NCBI RefSeq assembly: GCF_003053725.1
Contig: NZ_QAYC01000007.1
Coordinates: 162,306-226,305, forward strand
Reading direction: 5' to 3'
DNA from: Rhodovulum kholense
GTDB lineage: Bacteria; Pseudomonadota; Alphaproteobacteria; Rhodobacterales; Rhodobacteraceae
Length of the DNA: 64,000 nucleotides
Positions within the stretch are counted from its first letter, which is position 1. Each line of letters starts with the position of its first letter. Below are positions 38,661 through 47,687 of this stretch, in pieces. The position numbers and the translations under genes are program-made. A model generated the notes under the pieces. It was not told the DNA's origin. It did not search any database and was given only the letters and a program-made list of their open reading frames with translations.

Positions 38661-38734
38661 GGGGCGGGTCCGCCCCGCCCCGCCCCGCCCCCTGCAAAAC
38701 CGGGACGACCGCCGCCGGCGCAGCGAATGCCGCG

Positions 38735-40330
38735 TCAGACTATTTCGGGCGGCACTCCTGGCACCGGCAGGCCCAGCTTGCGCGCGGGGTCGGAATCGTA
38801 ATGCACCAGAAACCCCTCGCGCCGCTCGGGCCGGCGGCGACTGTTCAGATCGGCCAGCACCCGCCAGTGCTCGAACGCGGTCGCGGGGTCCAGGGCCTCC
38901 GGATCGACCTGAACGTCGGCATCGCGCGACAGCCAGTACCCCATGACCCGCTGCCGGATCTGTTCGACATGGCGGGCGGCGGTCAGCTCGATCCCCGCCT
39001 CGGTGTCCCAGCGCATCGACCGGCCGTTCAGGTTTGCCGAAGACAGGATCGCCGCGCGGTCGTCAAAGATCGACACCTTGGAATGGACATAGATGATCGG
39101 CGCGTCCTGCAGCGCCTCGCGGCCGTCGGCGTCGACAATCCGGCGCGGCTGCACCGGCGACAGCACCAGAACCCGGTCCGGACCGAAAGCATCGTACAGG
39201 AGGCCCAGGCAGCGGCTTTGCAGATGCTCGCCATAGCGCACGTCGAGCCCGCTGCTGTTCTCGAAGGCCACGTCCTCGGGGGCCGCGGGCAACACCAGGA
39301 TAGCGCGCAGATCGGGGCGCGCCTCTGCCCGGCGGGCGAGCGCCTGAGCCAGCGGCAGATGCCGGAAGAACTGGGTTTCGAGATAGACCAGATGTTCGGC
39401 CGCGGCGATGCGCGACAGATGTGCCCGCTCGATCTCGGTCACCACCGGCATCGGCGAAAACCGGAACGGCGCGCGCCGCGCGGGCCGCGACAGCGTGCGC
39501 AGGAACCCCGGCGCGGCCGGACCCGGCGGGCGCTGGCCGGCCACGATCGATAGAAAGCCCTCGAGATGGTCCTCGGCCGCGCTGACGACCGGCCCTCGCA
39601 CCAGCGCATGGACGTCATGCCAGGTCCGCTCGGGCGCGCGACGGTGGCGGGGCGTGTCGTAGCGCCGCTCGTTCAGATCGAGACCGCCGACATACAGCAG
39701 ACGTCCGTCGAACACCGCCATCTTCTGGTGATGGGTGGCCGGCGTCAGATCCGGCACGCCGGGCACCGCCACGATCCGGCCGTCGTGCCGGGTGCGGGTG
39801 ATCCGGGCAAGCCCAGGGGCTTCTTCCAGAAACCGCGCGCGCGCGTCCCCGGAAAGGGCGTTCAGTTCGGCCAGCACCACGCGCAGCTTGCCATGCGCGC
39901 CGGGCCAAAGCACCAGCCGCGCGCCAAGCCCGGCCCGCGCGCTGTGCAGGGCGCTGACCACCTCGAGGCTTCCCGCTCGGGCGATCTCGCAAGCGGCAAT
40001 CAGCTTGCGCCGGGCGTTCCAGCTGAGCCGATGCAGGTCGGCCGCGCCGATCGGGTCGAAATCGGCCAGTATCAGCCGGACCCTGACCCCGCGTTCGAGC
40101 GTATGGACCAGAAGGTCGAACCAGTCCTCTCCCACCGCCCGGGCTTCGGGCGAGCGAAGCCGGGTCGACACATCGAAGATGCGGAAACTGGCCGAGATGG
40201 TGTGGCGCGCCTCCAGAAAGGCGCGCTCGAGTGCCGGATAGGCCTCGGCCGCGGTCAGAAGAAGCTCAAGCTCCTCGACCGGACCGGTCGCTGCGGCACG
40301 AGCCGCACTGCTTTCGGTGAATCCATGCAT
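38735..40330 (-). CDS. Phospholipase D-like protein with two HKD motifs
   Basis: 531 residues. The two catalytic HxKxxxxD motifs are HHQKMAVFD (about residue 217) and YVHSKVSIFDD (about residue 419), each followed by the Gly/Asn-rich turn (GGLDLNER and SSANLNGRS). Members hydrolyse or transfer phosphodiester-linked head groups; cardiolipin synthases, phospholipases and nucleases all belong here. No signal peptide or membrane helix is evident, which speaks against a classic membrane cardiolipin synthase. It lies 30 bases downstream of the small PLDc_N membrane peptide on the same strand, and the two are probably one operon. Confidence 0.88.
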   Translation of the reverse strand: MHGFTESSAARAAATGPVEELELLLTAAEAYPALERAFLEARHTISASFRIFDVSTRLRSPEARAVGEDWFDLLVHTLERGVRVRLILADFDPIGAADLHRLSWNARRKLIAACEIARAGSLEVVSALHSARAGLGARLVLWPGAHGKLRVVLAELNALSGDARARFLEEAPGLARITRTRHDGRIVAVPGVPDLTPATHHQKMAVFDGRLLYVGGLDLNERRYDTPRHRRAPERTWHDVHALVRGPVVSAAEDHLEGFLSIVAGQRPPGPAAPGFLRTLSRPARRAPFRFSPMPVVTEIERAHLSRIAAAEHLVYLETQFFRHLPLAQALARRAEARPDLRAILVLPAAPEDVAFENSSGLDVRYGEHLQSRCLGLLYDAFGPDRVLVLSPVQPRRIVDADGREALQDAPIIYVHSKVSIFDDRAAILSSANLNGRSMRWDTEAGIELTAARHVEQIRQRVMGYWLSRDADVQVDPEALDPATAFEHWRVLADLNSRRRPERREGFLVHYDSDPARKLGLPVPGVPPEIV

Positions 40331-40361
40331 GGCGTTGGCTGCAGGCTTGTCCGGCCGGACC

Positions 40362-40547
40362 TCAGCGGATGACGGCGGAGCGCGGCCCCGCGATCAGCCA
40401 GATGATGAAGCCGATCAGCGGCAAGAGCAGGATCAACAGGATCCAGAGGACCTTGTTGCCGGTCGCGACACCGGAATTCAGGACCGAGACGATGGCCCAT
40501 ATATCGAGAATGAGGACGAGAAGACCGCCGATCCCTGTGACTTCCAT
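40362..40547 (-). CDS. Small membrane protein of the PLDc_N family
   Basis: 61 residues with two membrane helices (GGLLVLILDIWAIVSVLNS and VLWILLILLLPLIGFIIWLI) and the C-terminal GPRSAVIR. This matches the PLDc_N domain normally found at the N-terminus of cardiolipin synthases. Here it is a separate protein encoded just before an HKD protein that itself lacks membrane helices, so the two may work together as a split membrane phospholipase or synthase. The ATG at 40547 follows AAAAGGAAC. Confidence 0.85.
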   Translation of the reverse strand: MEVTGIGGLLVLILDIWAIVSVLNSGVATGNKVLWILLILLLPLIGFIIWLIAGPRSAVIR

Positions 40548-40897
40548 GACGGATGTTCCTTTTCTGATGGCCTGGTTCCGAGTGTCGTAAGCGATGTCCC
40601 GGAACAACGCCGGGCTCTGCCCTGCGGTTCCCTGACCGGCCCCTGCCTGCGGCAGGCCGGTCCCGCCAGGCGGCGCGTCGCCCGATGCCGAACCGGGAGG
40701 GGCCGCGGACGCGCCCCGAATGGCAAATAGACCATAGTTCGGAACAGGCGCGTCGGAACGCACAGAAACCGGGCAGGTTCCCGAGATTTTCTGGCCTTTT
40801 TCTGGGCGCTTTCTGAAACCCGCAGGCCCCGACCACGTTGTCTGGCCATGGAAGCGGCGCCGGACCGGCACCGCCACACGAAGAAGGAGGTTCACAG

Positions 40898-41749
40898 ATG
40901 AAACGTATTCTTGCGACCACCGCCCTTGCCACTCTCGTCGCCATGCCCGCCCTTGCCCAGAGCCAGGGCGGTCCGATTTCCGCTCCGGATGTCGATGTGG
41001 CCGGCCAGTCGATGAGCGCCGACACCCTGATCGGCAAACGCATCTATGTCGACACCGGCACGGATGAGGGCATGTCGATGACCGACCTGACCGACGCTCC
41101 CGACACTTGGAAGGACGTGGGCGAGATCGGCGACGTCTATATCGACGGCAATGGCTCGGTCGAAGCCGTGATCGCCGATATCGGCGGGTTTCTGGGCGTG
41201 GGCGAGCGCGAGGTTGCGCTCGACATGCAGAGCCTGAAATTCGCGCCGGACGCGGATGACGAGGGCGAATATTTCGTCGTGTTCCAGGGCGATGCGTCGA
41301 CCCTTGAAGGCAAGGACGCCTATGACCGCGCCTCGATGGACAACGAGGGCGACTTCCTCGGCATGGAGACCAAGCAGGCCTCGAACGAAGACGGCATGAA
41401 AACCGAGCAGGCCAAGGCCGATGACAGCGACATGGGTTCCGCGACAGACGCCGGTACGCCGCTTTCGGACAGCGAGCGGGCCGAGCTGACCGCCGAGGAT
41501 CTGCAGGGTCAGCCGGTGATCGGCGCAGATGGCAAGAAGATCGGCGAGATCGGCGAGCTGGTGCTGACCGATAGCGGCAAGATCGACCGGGTGATCGTCG
41601 ACGTGGGCGGTTTCCTCGGCATCGGCGAGAAGCAGGTCGAACTGGCCTATGGCGAGCTTGACATCTCGCATGGCGAGGACGGCGATCTGAAGGTCACGAC
41701 CGTCCAGACCGAGGATACGCTGAAATCGCTGCCCGAGTGGACCGGCTGA
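40898..41749 (+). CDS. Exported protein with two PRC-barrel domains
   Basis: 283 residues with a signal peptide (MKRILATTALATLVAMPALAQ). Two PRC-barrel modules follow, at about residues 35-130 (LIGKRIYVDTG, VEAVIADIGGFLGVGEREV) and 195-275 (LQGQPVIGADGKKIGEIGEL, DRVIVDVGGFLGIGEKQVEL). They are joined by an acidic, Lys/Gln-containing linker. PRC barrels act as small binding or assembly modules, and periplasmic versions are common in rhizobia and Rhodobacterales with unknown roles. The ATG has GGAGG upstream, and a strong terminator follows. Confidence 0.9.
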   Translation: MKRILATTALATLVAMPALAQSQGGPISAPDVDVAGQSMSADTLIGKRIYVDTGTDEGMSMTDLTDAPDTWKDVGEIGDVYIDGNGSVEAVIADIGGFLGVGEREVALDMQSLKFAPDADDEGEYFVVFQGDASTLEGKDAYDRASMDNEGDFLGMETKQASNEDGMKTEQAKADDSDMGSATDAGTPLSDSERAELTAEDLQGQPVIGADGKKIGEIGELVLTDSGKIDRVIVDVGGFLGIGEKQVELAYGELDISHGEDGDLKVTTVQTEDTLKSLPEWTG

Positions 41750-41773
41750 TCGCTCAGCACACCAGCAGGACAG

Positions 41774-41799
41774 GGGGCCGCCATCGCGCGGCCCCTTTT
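41774..41799 (+). terminator. Rho-independent terminator after the PRC-barrel gene
   Basis: A perfect 8-bp stem (GGGGCCGC, loop CATCGC, GCGGCCCC) followed by TTTT, 25 bases after the stop codon. Confidence 0.9.
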
Positions 41800-41914
41800 G
41801 CCGTCCGGCCTCCTGCGGCAGCGGGACCCGGGCGGCGTTAGCAAACCCTTCATCGGAGATAGCCATGCTTGGCCCGACTCGCCCGACCGGGCCGCTTTCG
41901 AGGAAGACATATCG

Positions 41915-42457
41915 ATGAATGTTCAGGGAAACAGTGCCTTCGCCCAGAGCATCGCGAATTACACGCGCGTCAGCGGCACCGCCGGGGTCCGGTCGTCCGA
42001 TTTCGCCAAGGCGGCGGAAGAAGCCTCCGGCTCCGCCGCCGCAAGCTCGGCAGCCTCCCCCCGCGGCCCCGATGCCATCGCCGACATTTTCGCCCGCTAC
42101 GACATGGCCAACATCTCGCCGCGAGAGATCGACGCCATGGCCAGGGACCTACGCGATGCAGGCTTCGAGGATCACGATTTCCTGCTTCAACTCGAAATCC
42201 ATGGCGAGACGTTCCAGTCGCATCTGGTCGACTGCCTGCGCGAGGCCGGAATGGATGTCAGGGCCCCGGATTTCACACAACCGATGGACGTGTTCTCGAC
42301 GACGCGTGCGCAGATCAGCTATTCGCGCCTCGCCGGCCAACCGACCGCCTGGCTCGAAAGCTTCCTTGCCAAGCTCGAGACCTATCAGTCTCCCGTGCAT
42401 GCGGATGCGGCCCGTGGCGCGGTCGCACAGAGCATGGTGCTCGGTCGGGCGACCTGA
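41915..42457 (+). CDS. Hypothetical cytosolic protein
   Basis: 180 residues. The start at 41915 follows AGGAAGAC; the in-frame region upstream overlaps the terminator of the previous gene, so it is not coding. The N-terminal 50 residues are Ser/Ala-rich and probably disordered. The rest is helical, with ISPREIDAMARDLRDAGFED and DFLLQLEIHGETFQSHL. No domain, signal peptide or membrane segment was recognised. The pattern resembles proteins found near flagellar or adaptor functions in Rhodobacterales, but I cannot name it. Confidence 0.65.
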   Translation: MNVQGNSAFAQSIANYTRVSGTAGVRSSDFAKAAEEASGSAAASSAASPRGPDAIADIFARYDMANISPREIDAMARDLRDAGFEDHDFLLQLEIHGETFQSHLVDCLREAGMDVRAPDFTQPMDVFSTTRAQISYSRLAGQPTAWLESFLAKLETYQSPVHADAARGAVAQSMVLGRAT

Positions 42458-42553
42458 CCCCGCCCCCTCGGCGCAGCACCTCACCGCCACGGGCGCTCCG
42501 GCTGGCAGCCGAAACCGCTGGACGGCGGCCCTGGTTCCGGCCAGACCGACTGG

Positions 42554-43474
42554 ATGACCCAAAGCACCGACCGCATCCTGCCCGGCATCCTTCTGATGGT
42601 CGGCTTTACCGTCACCGCCCCGGTGATGGACAGCTTCGCCAAGCTCGCCTCGGCGGAGATCCCCGTGGGCCAGATCGCCGCCGCACGCTTCGGCGTGCAG
42701 GCCGCGATCCTGATGCCGCTGGCTGTCGCTCTGGGGCAACTCGCCTGGCCCTCGGCGCGCGAGGCGGCGCTGCATCTGGTGAGGGCCGGGCTGATCCTCT
42801 GTGCGACAACCGCGTTCTTCGCCGCGTTGCAGGCGATGCCGCTGGCGGATGCCATCGCGATCTTCTTTGTCGAGCCGTTCATCCTGACCCTGCTGGGCGC
42901 GCTCTTCCTGGGCGAGGCCGTGGGCTGGCGCCGGATCGTCGCCTCGGCGGTCGGGTTTTCAGGCGCGATGCTGGTGATCCGGCCGAGCTTTGCGGCCTTC
43001 GGCGCGGTGGCGCTGCTGCCGCTGGCCACCGCCTTCTGCTTTGCCGCCTACATGGTGCTGACGCGACAGATTGCGCGGCGGATGCCCACCGTGGCGCTGC
43101 AGGCCTGGACAGCGGTCGCGGCCAGCTTCATCGTCCTGCCGGTGCTGGTTCTTTGCGACGGCTCGGGGATCGGACCGCTCGACCCGGTCTGGCCGCGAGG
43201 CCCATTCTGGGTCTGGTTGGCCGGGGTCGGGATTGCGGCCACCGTCTCGCATCTTCTGATCAGCGGAGCCCTGCGGCTCGCGCCGACCGCCGCCATCGCC
43301 CCGCTGCAATATCTTGAAATCGTCGCGGCGGCGGCGCTGGGCTATCTGATCTTCGACGACCTGCCCGACCTCGAGGCGCTGGCCGGGATCGCGCTCATCA
43401 TCGGCTCGGGGTTTTACGTCTTCCTGCGCGAACGTCGGCTCAGCCTGACGCGGCCGCCGCCTCCGGCCCCATGA
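42554..43474 (+). CDS. EamA/DMT superfamily permease
   Basis: 306 residues with ten predicted membrane helices arranged as two EamA repeats. The first ends with FVEPFILTLLGALFLGEAVGW and the second with LQYLEIVAAAALGYLIFDDLP, the usual hallmark at helices 4-5 and 9-10. Members export or import small metabolites such as amino acids, nucleotide sugars or purines; the substrate cannot be inferred. Its 3' end overlaps the convergent thiamine pyrophosphokinase gene by 35 bases. Confidence 0.92.
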   Translation: MTQSTDRILPGILLMVGFTVTAPVMDSFAKLASAEIPVGQIAAARFGVQAAILMPLAVALGQLAWPSAREAALHLVRAGLILCATTAFFAALQAMPLADAIAIFFVEPFILTLLGALFLGEAVGWRRIVASAVGFSGAMLVIRPSFAAFGAVALLPLATAFCFAAYMVLTRQIARRMPTVALQAWTAVAASFIVLPVLVLCDGSGIGPLDPVWPRGPFWVWLAGVGIAATVSHLLISGALRLAPTAAIAPLQYLEIVAAAALGYLIFDDLPDLEALAGIALIIGSGFYVFLRERRLSLTRPPPPAP

Positions 43475-44123
43475 GCGCCGCAACCGCCGCGTCCAGCGCC
43501 GCAACCGGCAGGATCACCGCCATACCCGGCCGCTCCATCCGCAGTCGCACCGGACCCGAGACCCGGTTCGAGGTTCCGATCCGCCCGCCCGGGGCGAAAT
43601 CGAGCCCGTCGATGGGCCAGTGCAGCCCCCTGCTGGTGCCGCGCACAGGCGCCATCGGAAAGAGCGAAAAGCGCGACCCCGGCGGCAGGTCCAGCGCCAG
43701 TTCCGGCGGGCAGTGAAAGCAAAGATCGTCGTCGCCGATCAGCAGACAGCGCCGGTCGGGATGGCGCACAAGTGCGTTCAGGGCCGCCAGGCCATGGTCG
43801 AACCGGTCGCCGAGGAAGCCGATCCCCAGGATCAGCCGGGCCGCGACATGGCGCAGGCATTTCTCGAAATCGGTGCTGTCCTGTTCGGCCACCGGGTGCT
43901 GGCGCTCGGCCGGGATCGCCGCCCGCGCCGCTTCGGAGATAGAGTCGAAATCGCCGATCACCGCCTCGGGCATGCGTCCCGCCGCCAGCGCCGTATCCGC
44001 CCCGCCATCGGCCGCCACCAGGGCCGGCGCGATGACCAGCGCCCGACTCAAGAGCGCCGGATCGACCGAGGCGCCGCCAAGAAGCGTGATCTTGTCGGAA
44101 TGATGGACGAATTGTGTCGGCAT
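43440..44123 (-). CDS. Thiamine pyrophosphokinase
   Basis: 227 residues. Motifs for Mg-ATP and thiamine binding are all present: VAADGGADTAL, VIGDFDSI, EQDSTDFEKCL and GFLGDRFDHGLAAL. The C-terminal beta domain contains a Ser-Asn segment (GTSNRVSGPV). It transfers pyrophosphate from ATP to thiamine, giving thiamine diphosphate. No other thiamine gene is adjacent and no TPP riboswitch was seen upstream. The last 35 bases overlap the convergent EamA permease gene. Confidence 0.93.
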   Translation of the reverse strand: MPTQFVHHSDKITLLGGASVDPALLSRALVIAPALVAADGGADTALAAGRMPEAVIGDFDSISEAARAAIPAERQHPVAEQDSTDFEKCLRHVAARLILGIGFLGDRFDHGLAALNALVRHPDRRCLLIGDDDLCFHCPPELALDLPPGSRFSLFPMAPVRGTSRGLHWPIDGLDFAPGGRIGTSNRVSGPVRLRMERPGMAVILPVAALDAAVAALMGPEAAAASG

Positions 44124-44264
44124 TCTGGCAACCTTTGGGAGAGATCGTGGCGGACAGTCCCGAAATGACGAAAAAACCTTGAAAATTCCGCTTTCTGTTC
44201 ATTCTCTGGAACCGCACTATGGTAAACATAGGCGTGTAGTGTTCGGGGAGAAAGCGAGTTTCGG

Positions 44265-45968
44265 ATGGTTGGTCCGACCAAGACCCTGACGGTTTCCTAT
44301 GGGACCTTCTCCTGCAAGCTGGAGGGGTTCGAAGATTCCTTTGGCATGATGAAGGCCGTCACCGAGTATTTCCGGGACCTTGCGGCCGAAGACCGGTATT
44401 TCGGCGCCGAACCTCCGCCCCCCGATGCCGAAACCCTTCAACGCATCGCCGAACGCGAGGTGCGCCGCCGGGTCGAGGCCCGCGTCGAACTGGACGGGGT
44501 CGTGCTGCGCTCTGGCGAAAGCCCGGTCGCGGGGGCCGCGCAGGTATCGCATGCGGCGCCGGCACCGTCCAAGGTGCTGCCGCCGCGCGCCGACGAACCC
44601 GAATCCGTCGCCGCAAAACTGGCGCGCATTCGCGCGGCGGTGGAAACCGCCCATGCGACGGATGCCGAACTGGCCGGACCCGATTTCGAGGACGAAACCG
44701 ACGACCTCGCGGCACCCGCGCAGGGCCCGCAGCGCCCTTTCGTCCGACCGCCGGAGCACCCGGCGGATCCGGGCAGGGCGGCCTCCCCTCTTCGACAGAA
44801 GGCTGGCCCTGAAAGCGACACAGGCGTCGCGGCCCGGCACAGCCACCGGCCAGATGCGCCCGCCCGGGCCTCGGCCGCCGAGGACCGCCCGCACACGGCA
44901 GCGGCCTCCGGTCCCGAGTTGCGGCGTTGCCCGGAGGATCGCGGCCCGGCGGCCAATGCCGCATCGCGCACGGTTCCAGAGACCGCAGAAGCCTCCGCGG
45001 CACCGGCCCGGCCGCAGCAGGCGCGCGCCCGGGTGCTGAAGCTGCGCCGGGACGATCTGACCGACGCATGGCCCGACACGCCCGAACGGCCGCTCGCCCC
45101 TCCGGCCGACCCCGACGCCCGGCTGCCGGAGTCCGACGAGGCCGACCTTCAGGCCGAACTGGCCGCCCTTCAGGCCGATGGCGCGCCGGTTCGGCTGGCC
45201 GATCCGAGCCCAGGCCCGCATCCCGCATCCGGCGATGCGGTCCCGGCCCGTCAGGGCCCGGCCGAGCGCACCCGGTCGGCCGATCTTGCCGATCACGAAC
45301 TGGCGCTTCAACGGCTGCTGGACGAGACCAATACCAAGCTGGCCGGCCCCGAACAGAAACGCCGCCAGGCCTCGATCGCGCATCTGAAAGCGGCGGTCGC
45401 CGCCACGGTGGCCGAGCGGCGGATCGGCAATCGCCTGCGCCGCGACGATGACGGCCCGACCCGTCCCTATCGCCAGGCGCTGGCAGAGGTGGTGCGCGGC
45501 GACCGCGAGACTTCGGCGGACGGGGATCGCGGCCGACTGGCGCCGCTGATCCTGGTGACCGAGCAGCGGATCGACGAACCGAAGGAAATTGCCCGTTCCG
45601 AAACGGCCGCCCCCGCCGAAAGCAGCGCGACCTTGCGGCTCGACACACCGGTCCTGCCCGCGACCGAGACCCGGCTGCGCGCCTTCGCCGCCGATCTCGG
45701 CGCGCATGACCCGACCGATCTTGCGGGGTTGCTGGAGGCCGGGGCCGCCTATCTGATGCGGCAGGAGGGTGTGGCCTATTTCACCCGGCCGCAGGTGATC
45801 GAACTGGCCCGCAGCATCGCGGGCGACGGCTTTCAGCGCGAGGACATGCTGCGGGCCTTCGGCATTCACCTGCGCGACGGGCGGTTCCGGCGGCTGAGAC
45901 GCGGCCAGTTCGTGATGGACGACGTGGCGGGCGGCCGGGAAGACAGGTCCGCCAACCGCATCGCCTGA
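44265..45968 (+). CDS. Large conserved protein of unknown function with structured ends
   Basis: 567 residues. The N-terminal 75 residues are well ordered (TKTLTVSYGTFSCKLEGFED, FGMMKAVTEYFRDLAAEDRYF, a helix EREVRRRVEARVELDGV). The middle, about residues 80-290, is Pro/Ala/Arg-rich and disordered. The C-terminal 90 residues are ordered again (DPTDLAGLLEAGAAYLMRQEG, QVIELARSIAGDGFQREDML, RFRRLRRGQFVMDD). I recall roseobacter relatives labelled CheA, but no His-containing phosphotransfer or ATPase motif is present. It could be an adaptor or scaffold protein. Confidence 0.75.
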   Translation: MVGPTKTLTVSYGTFSCKLEGFEDSFGMMKAVTEYFRDLAAEDRYFGAEPPPPDAETLQRIAEREVRRRVEARVELDGVVLRSGESPVAGAAQVSHAAPAPSKVLPPRADEPESVAAKLARIRAAVETAHATDAELAGPDFEDETDDLAAPAQGPQRPFVRPPEHPADPGRAASPLRQKAGPESDTGVAARHSHRPDAPARASAAEDRPHTAAASGPELRRCPEDRGPAANAASRTVPETAEASAAPARPQQARARVLKLRRDDLTDAWPDTPERPLAPPADPDARLPESDEADLQAELAALQADGAPVRLADPSPGPHPASGDAVPARQGPAERTRSADLADHELALQRLLDETNTKLAGPEQKRRQASIAHLKAAVAATVAERRIGNRLRRDDDGPTRPYRQALAEVVRGDRETSADGDRGRLAPLILVTEQRIDEPKEIARSETAAPAESSATLRLDTPVLPATETRLRAFAADLGAHDPTDLAGLLEAGAAYLMRQEGVAYFTRPQVIELARSIAGDGFQREDMLRAFGIHLRDGRFRRLRRGQFVMDDVAGGREDRSANRIA

Positions 45969-45984
45969 GGGACGAGACCGCCGT

Positions 45985-46245
45985 TCAACCGTCGCGCCGC
46001 CCGGTTTTCCCGGCGGCTTCGTCCTTTCGCGGCGCGTCCGGGTCAGGCTGCCCGATGCCACGGAACACAAAGCGGAAGGGCAGCGCCCAGACGATGCCGA
46101 GCGCCACATAGACCAGAAGCTCGACCAGGAAGGACGGGCGGCCGAGCGCGTTCATCACGCTCACGGCCACCACGATATAGGCGGGCAATCCGATCAGCAG
46201 GATCACCAGCGACCAGCGGCGGCGGGCTTTCCAGGACAGCGCCAT
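45985..46245 (-). CDS. DUF2842 family small membrane protein
   Basis: 86 residues with two membrane helices (WSLVILLIGLPAYIVVAVSV and FLVELLVYVALGIVWALPF) and a polar, charged C-terminus. The layout matches DUF2842, a small alphaproteobacterial family with no known function. Its ATG overlaps the purA stop codon (TGATG at 46245), so it is translationally coupled to purA. Confidence 0.83.
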   Translation of the reverse strand: MALSWKARRRWSLVILLIGLPAYIVVAVSVMNALGRPSFLVELLVYVALGIVWALPFRFVFRGIGQPDPDAPRKDEAAGKTGRRDG

Positions 46246-47537
46246 CAGTCGGAGAACGGATCGGTGACGAGGATGGTGTCGTCGCGCTCGGGCGAGGTCG
46301 ACAAAAGCGCCACCGGACAGTCGATCAGTTCCTCGACCCGGCGCACATACTTGATGGCGTTCGCGGGCAGATCGGCCCAGCTGCGCGCGCCTTCGGTCGA
46401 TTCCTGCCAGCCCGGCAATTCTTCGTAGATCGGCGTGCAGCGGGCCTGCTGATCGGCGGCGGTGGGCAAATGGTCGAGCCGGGTCCCGTCCAGGTCGTAA
46501 CCCACGCAGACCTTCAGCGTCTCGAACCCGTCGAGCACGTCGAGCTTGGTCAGTGCGATGCCGGTCATGCCCGAGGTGGCGCAGGTCTGGCGCACCAGCA
46601 CCGCGTCGAACCAGCCGCAGCGGCGCTTGCGTCCGGTCACGGTGCCGAACTCATGGCCGCGCGTGCCGAGACGCTCGCCGTCGTCGTCCTTCAGCTCGGT
46701 CGGGAACGGCCCCTCGCCCACGCGGGTGGTATAGGCCTTGACGATGCCCAGCACGAAGTTGACCGCGCCCGGGCCGATGCCGGTGCCGGTCGCGGCCTGA
46801 CCGGCGATGGTGTTCGACGAGGTGACAAAGGGATAGGTGCCGAAGTCGATGTCCAGAAGCGCGCCCTGCGCGCCTTCGAACAGGATCCGCTTGCCGGCGC
46901 GGCGCTTCTCGTTCAGCACCTTCCAGACCGGGGCCGCGTATTTCAGGATCTCGGGCGCGATCTCGCGCAGGCTTGCCAGAAGCGCGTCGCGGTCGATCTC
47001 GGGCAGGCCCAGCCCCGCGCGCAGCGCGTTGTGGTGCACCAGGGCCCGGTCGACGCGCAGTTCCAGCGTCGCGGCGTCGGCCAGATCGGCGACCCGGATC
47101 ACCCGGCGGCCGACCTTGTCCTCGTAGCAGGGGCCGATGCCCCGCCCGGTGGTGCCGATCTTGGCCAGGGTGTTCTGGCTTTCGCGGGCGCGGTCAAGTT
47201 CGCCATGGAAGGGCAGTATCAGCGGCGTGTTCTCGGCGATCATCAGCGTCTCGGGCGTGATATCGACGCCCTTCTCGCGGATCGTCTCGATCTCTTTCAC
47301 CAGATGCCAGGGGTCGAGCACGACCCCGTTGCCGATCACGCTGAGCTTGCCGCCCCGGACCACGCCCGAGGGCAGCGCGTTCAGCTTGTAGACGGTTCCG
47401 TCGATCACCAGGGTATGGCCCGCGTTGTGCCCGCCCTGGAACCGCGCCACCACATCGGCGCGTTCGGACAGCCAGTCCACGATCTTGCCTTTTCCCTCGT
47501 CGCCCCACTGGGCGCCAACGACGACGACATTGGCCAC
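46245..47537 (-). CDS. purA: Adenylosuccinate synthetase
   Basis: 430 residues. It joins IMP and aspartate using GTP, the first committed step to AMP. The N-terminal GTP-binding loop is [19 protein letters not shown], and the active-site region GHNAGHTLV follows. Further on are [31 protein letters not shown] and [12 protein letters not shown], all diagnostic. The GTG at 47537 is taken as the start because AGGA lies seven bases upstream and family members begin MANVVVVG; a TTG two codons earlier is too close to the ribosome site. DUF2842 follows in the same operon. Confidence 0.97.
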   Translation of the reverse strand: MANVVVVGAQWGDEGKGKIVDWLSERADVVARFQGGHNAGHTLVIDGTVYKLNALPSGVVRGGKLSVIGNGVVLDPWHLVKEIETIREKGVDITPETLMIAENTPLILPFHGELDRARESQNTLAKIGTTGRGIGPCYEDKVGRRVIRVADLADAATLELRVDRALVHHNALRAGLGLPEIDRDALLASLREIAPEILKYAAPVWKVLNEKRRAGKRILFEGAQGALLDIDFGTYPFVTSSNTIAGQAATGTGIGPGAVNFVLGIVKAYTTRVGEGPFPTELKDDDGERLGTRGHEFGTVTGRKRRCGWFDAVLVRQTCATSGMTGIALTKLDVLDGFETLKVCVGYDLDGTRLDHLPTAADQQARCTPIYEELPGWQESTEGARSWADLPANAIKYVRRVEELIDCPVALLSTSPERDDTILVTDPFSD

Positions 47538-47687
47538 GGCCAATTCCTTTCAAGCTGCTGCAATGCAAACCCGCGCAGGTATAAACGCCTGCGGCGACGA
47601 GGCAAGGCAAAAACTCGGCGACACCGCCGCCCGGATCGCTAGATTCGCCGCAGGACGCACGAAACACGAACGAACGGAGAGCCCGAA

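Noticed and set aside
38661..38700. G/C-rich run read as an intrinsic terminator
   Set aside because: The stem is possible, but the loop is very short and there is no T run on either strand; noted only beside the tandem repeat.
44124..44264. Possible TPP riboswitch upstream of the thiamine pyrophosphokinase or the next gene
   Set aside because: The conserved CUGAGA and thi-box pieces are absent on both strands.
44265..45968. CheA histidine kinase
   Set aside because: No phosphotransfer His motif, dimerisation domain, ATP-binding boxes or CheW-like domain can be found in the sequence.
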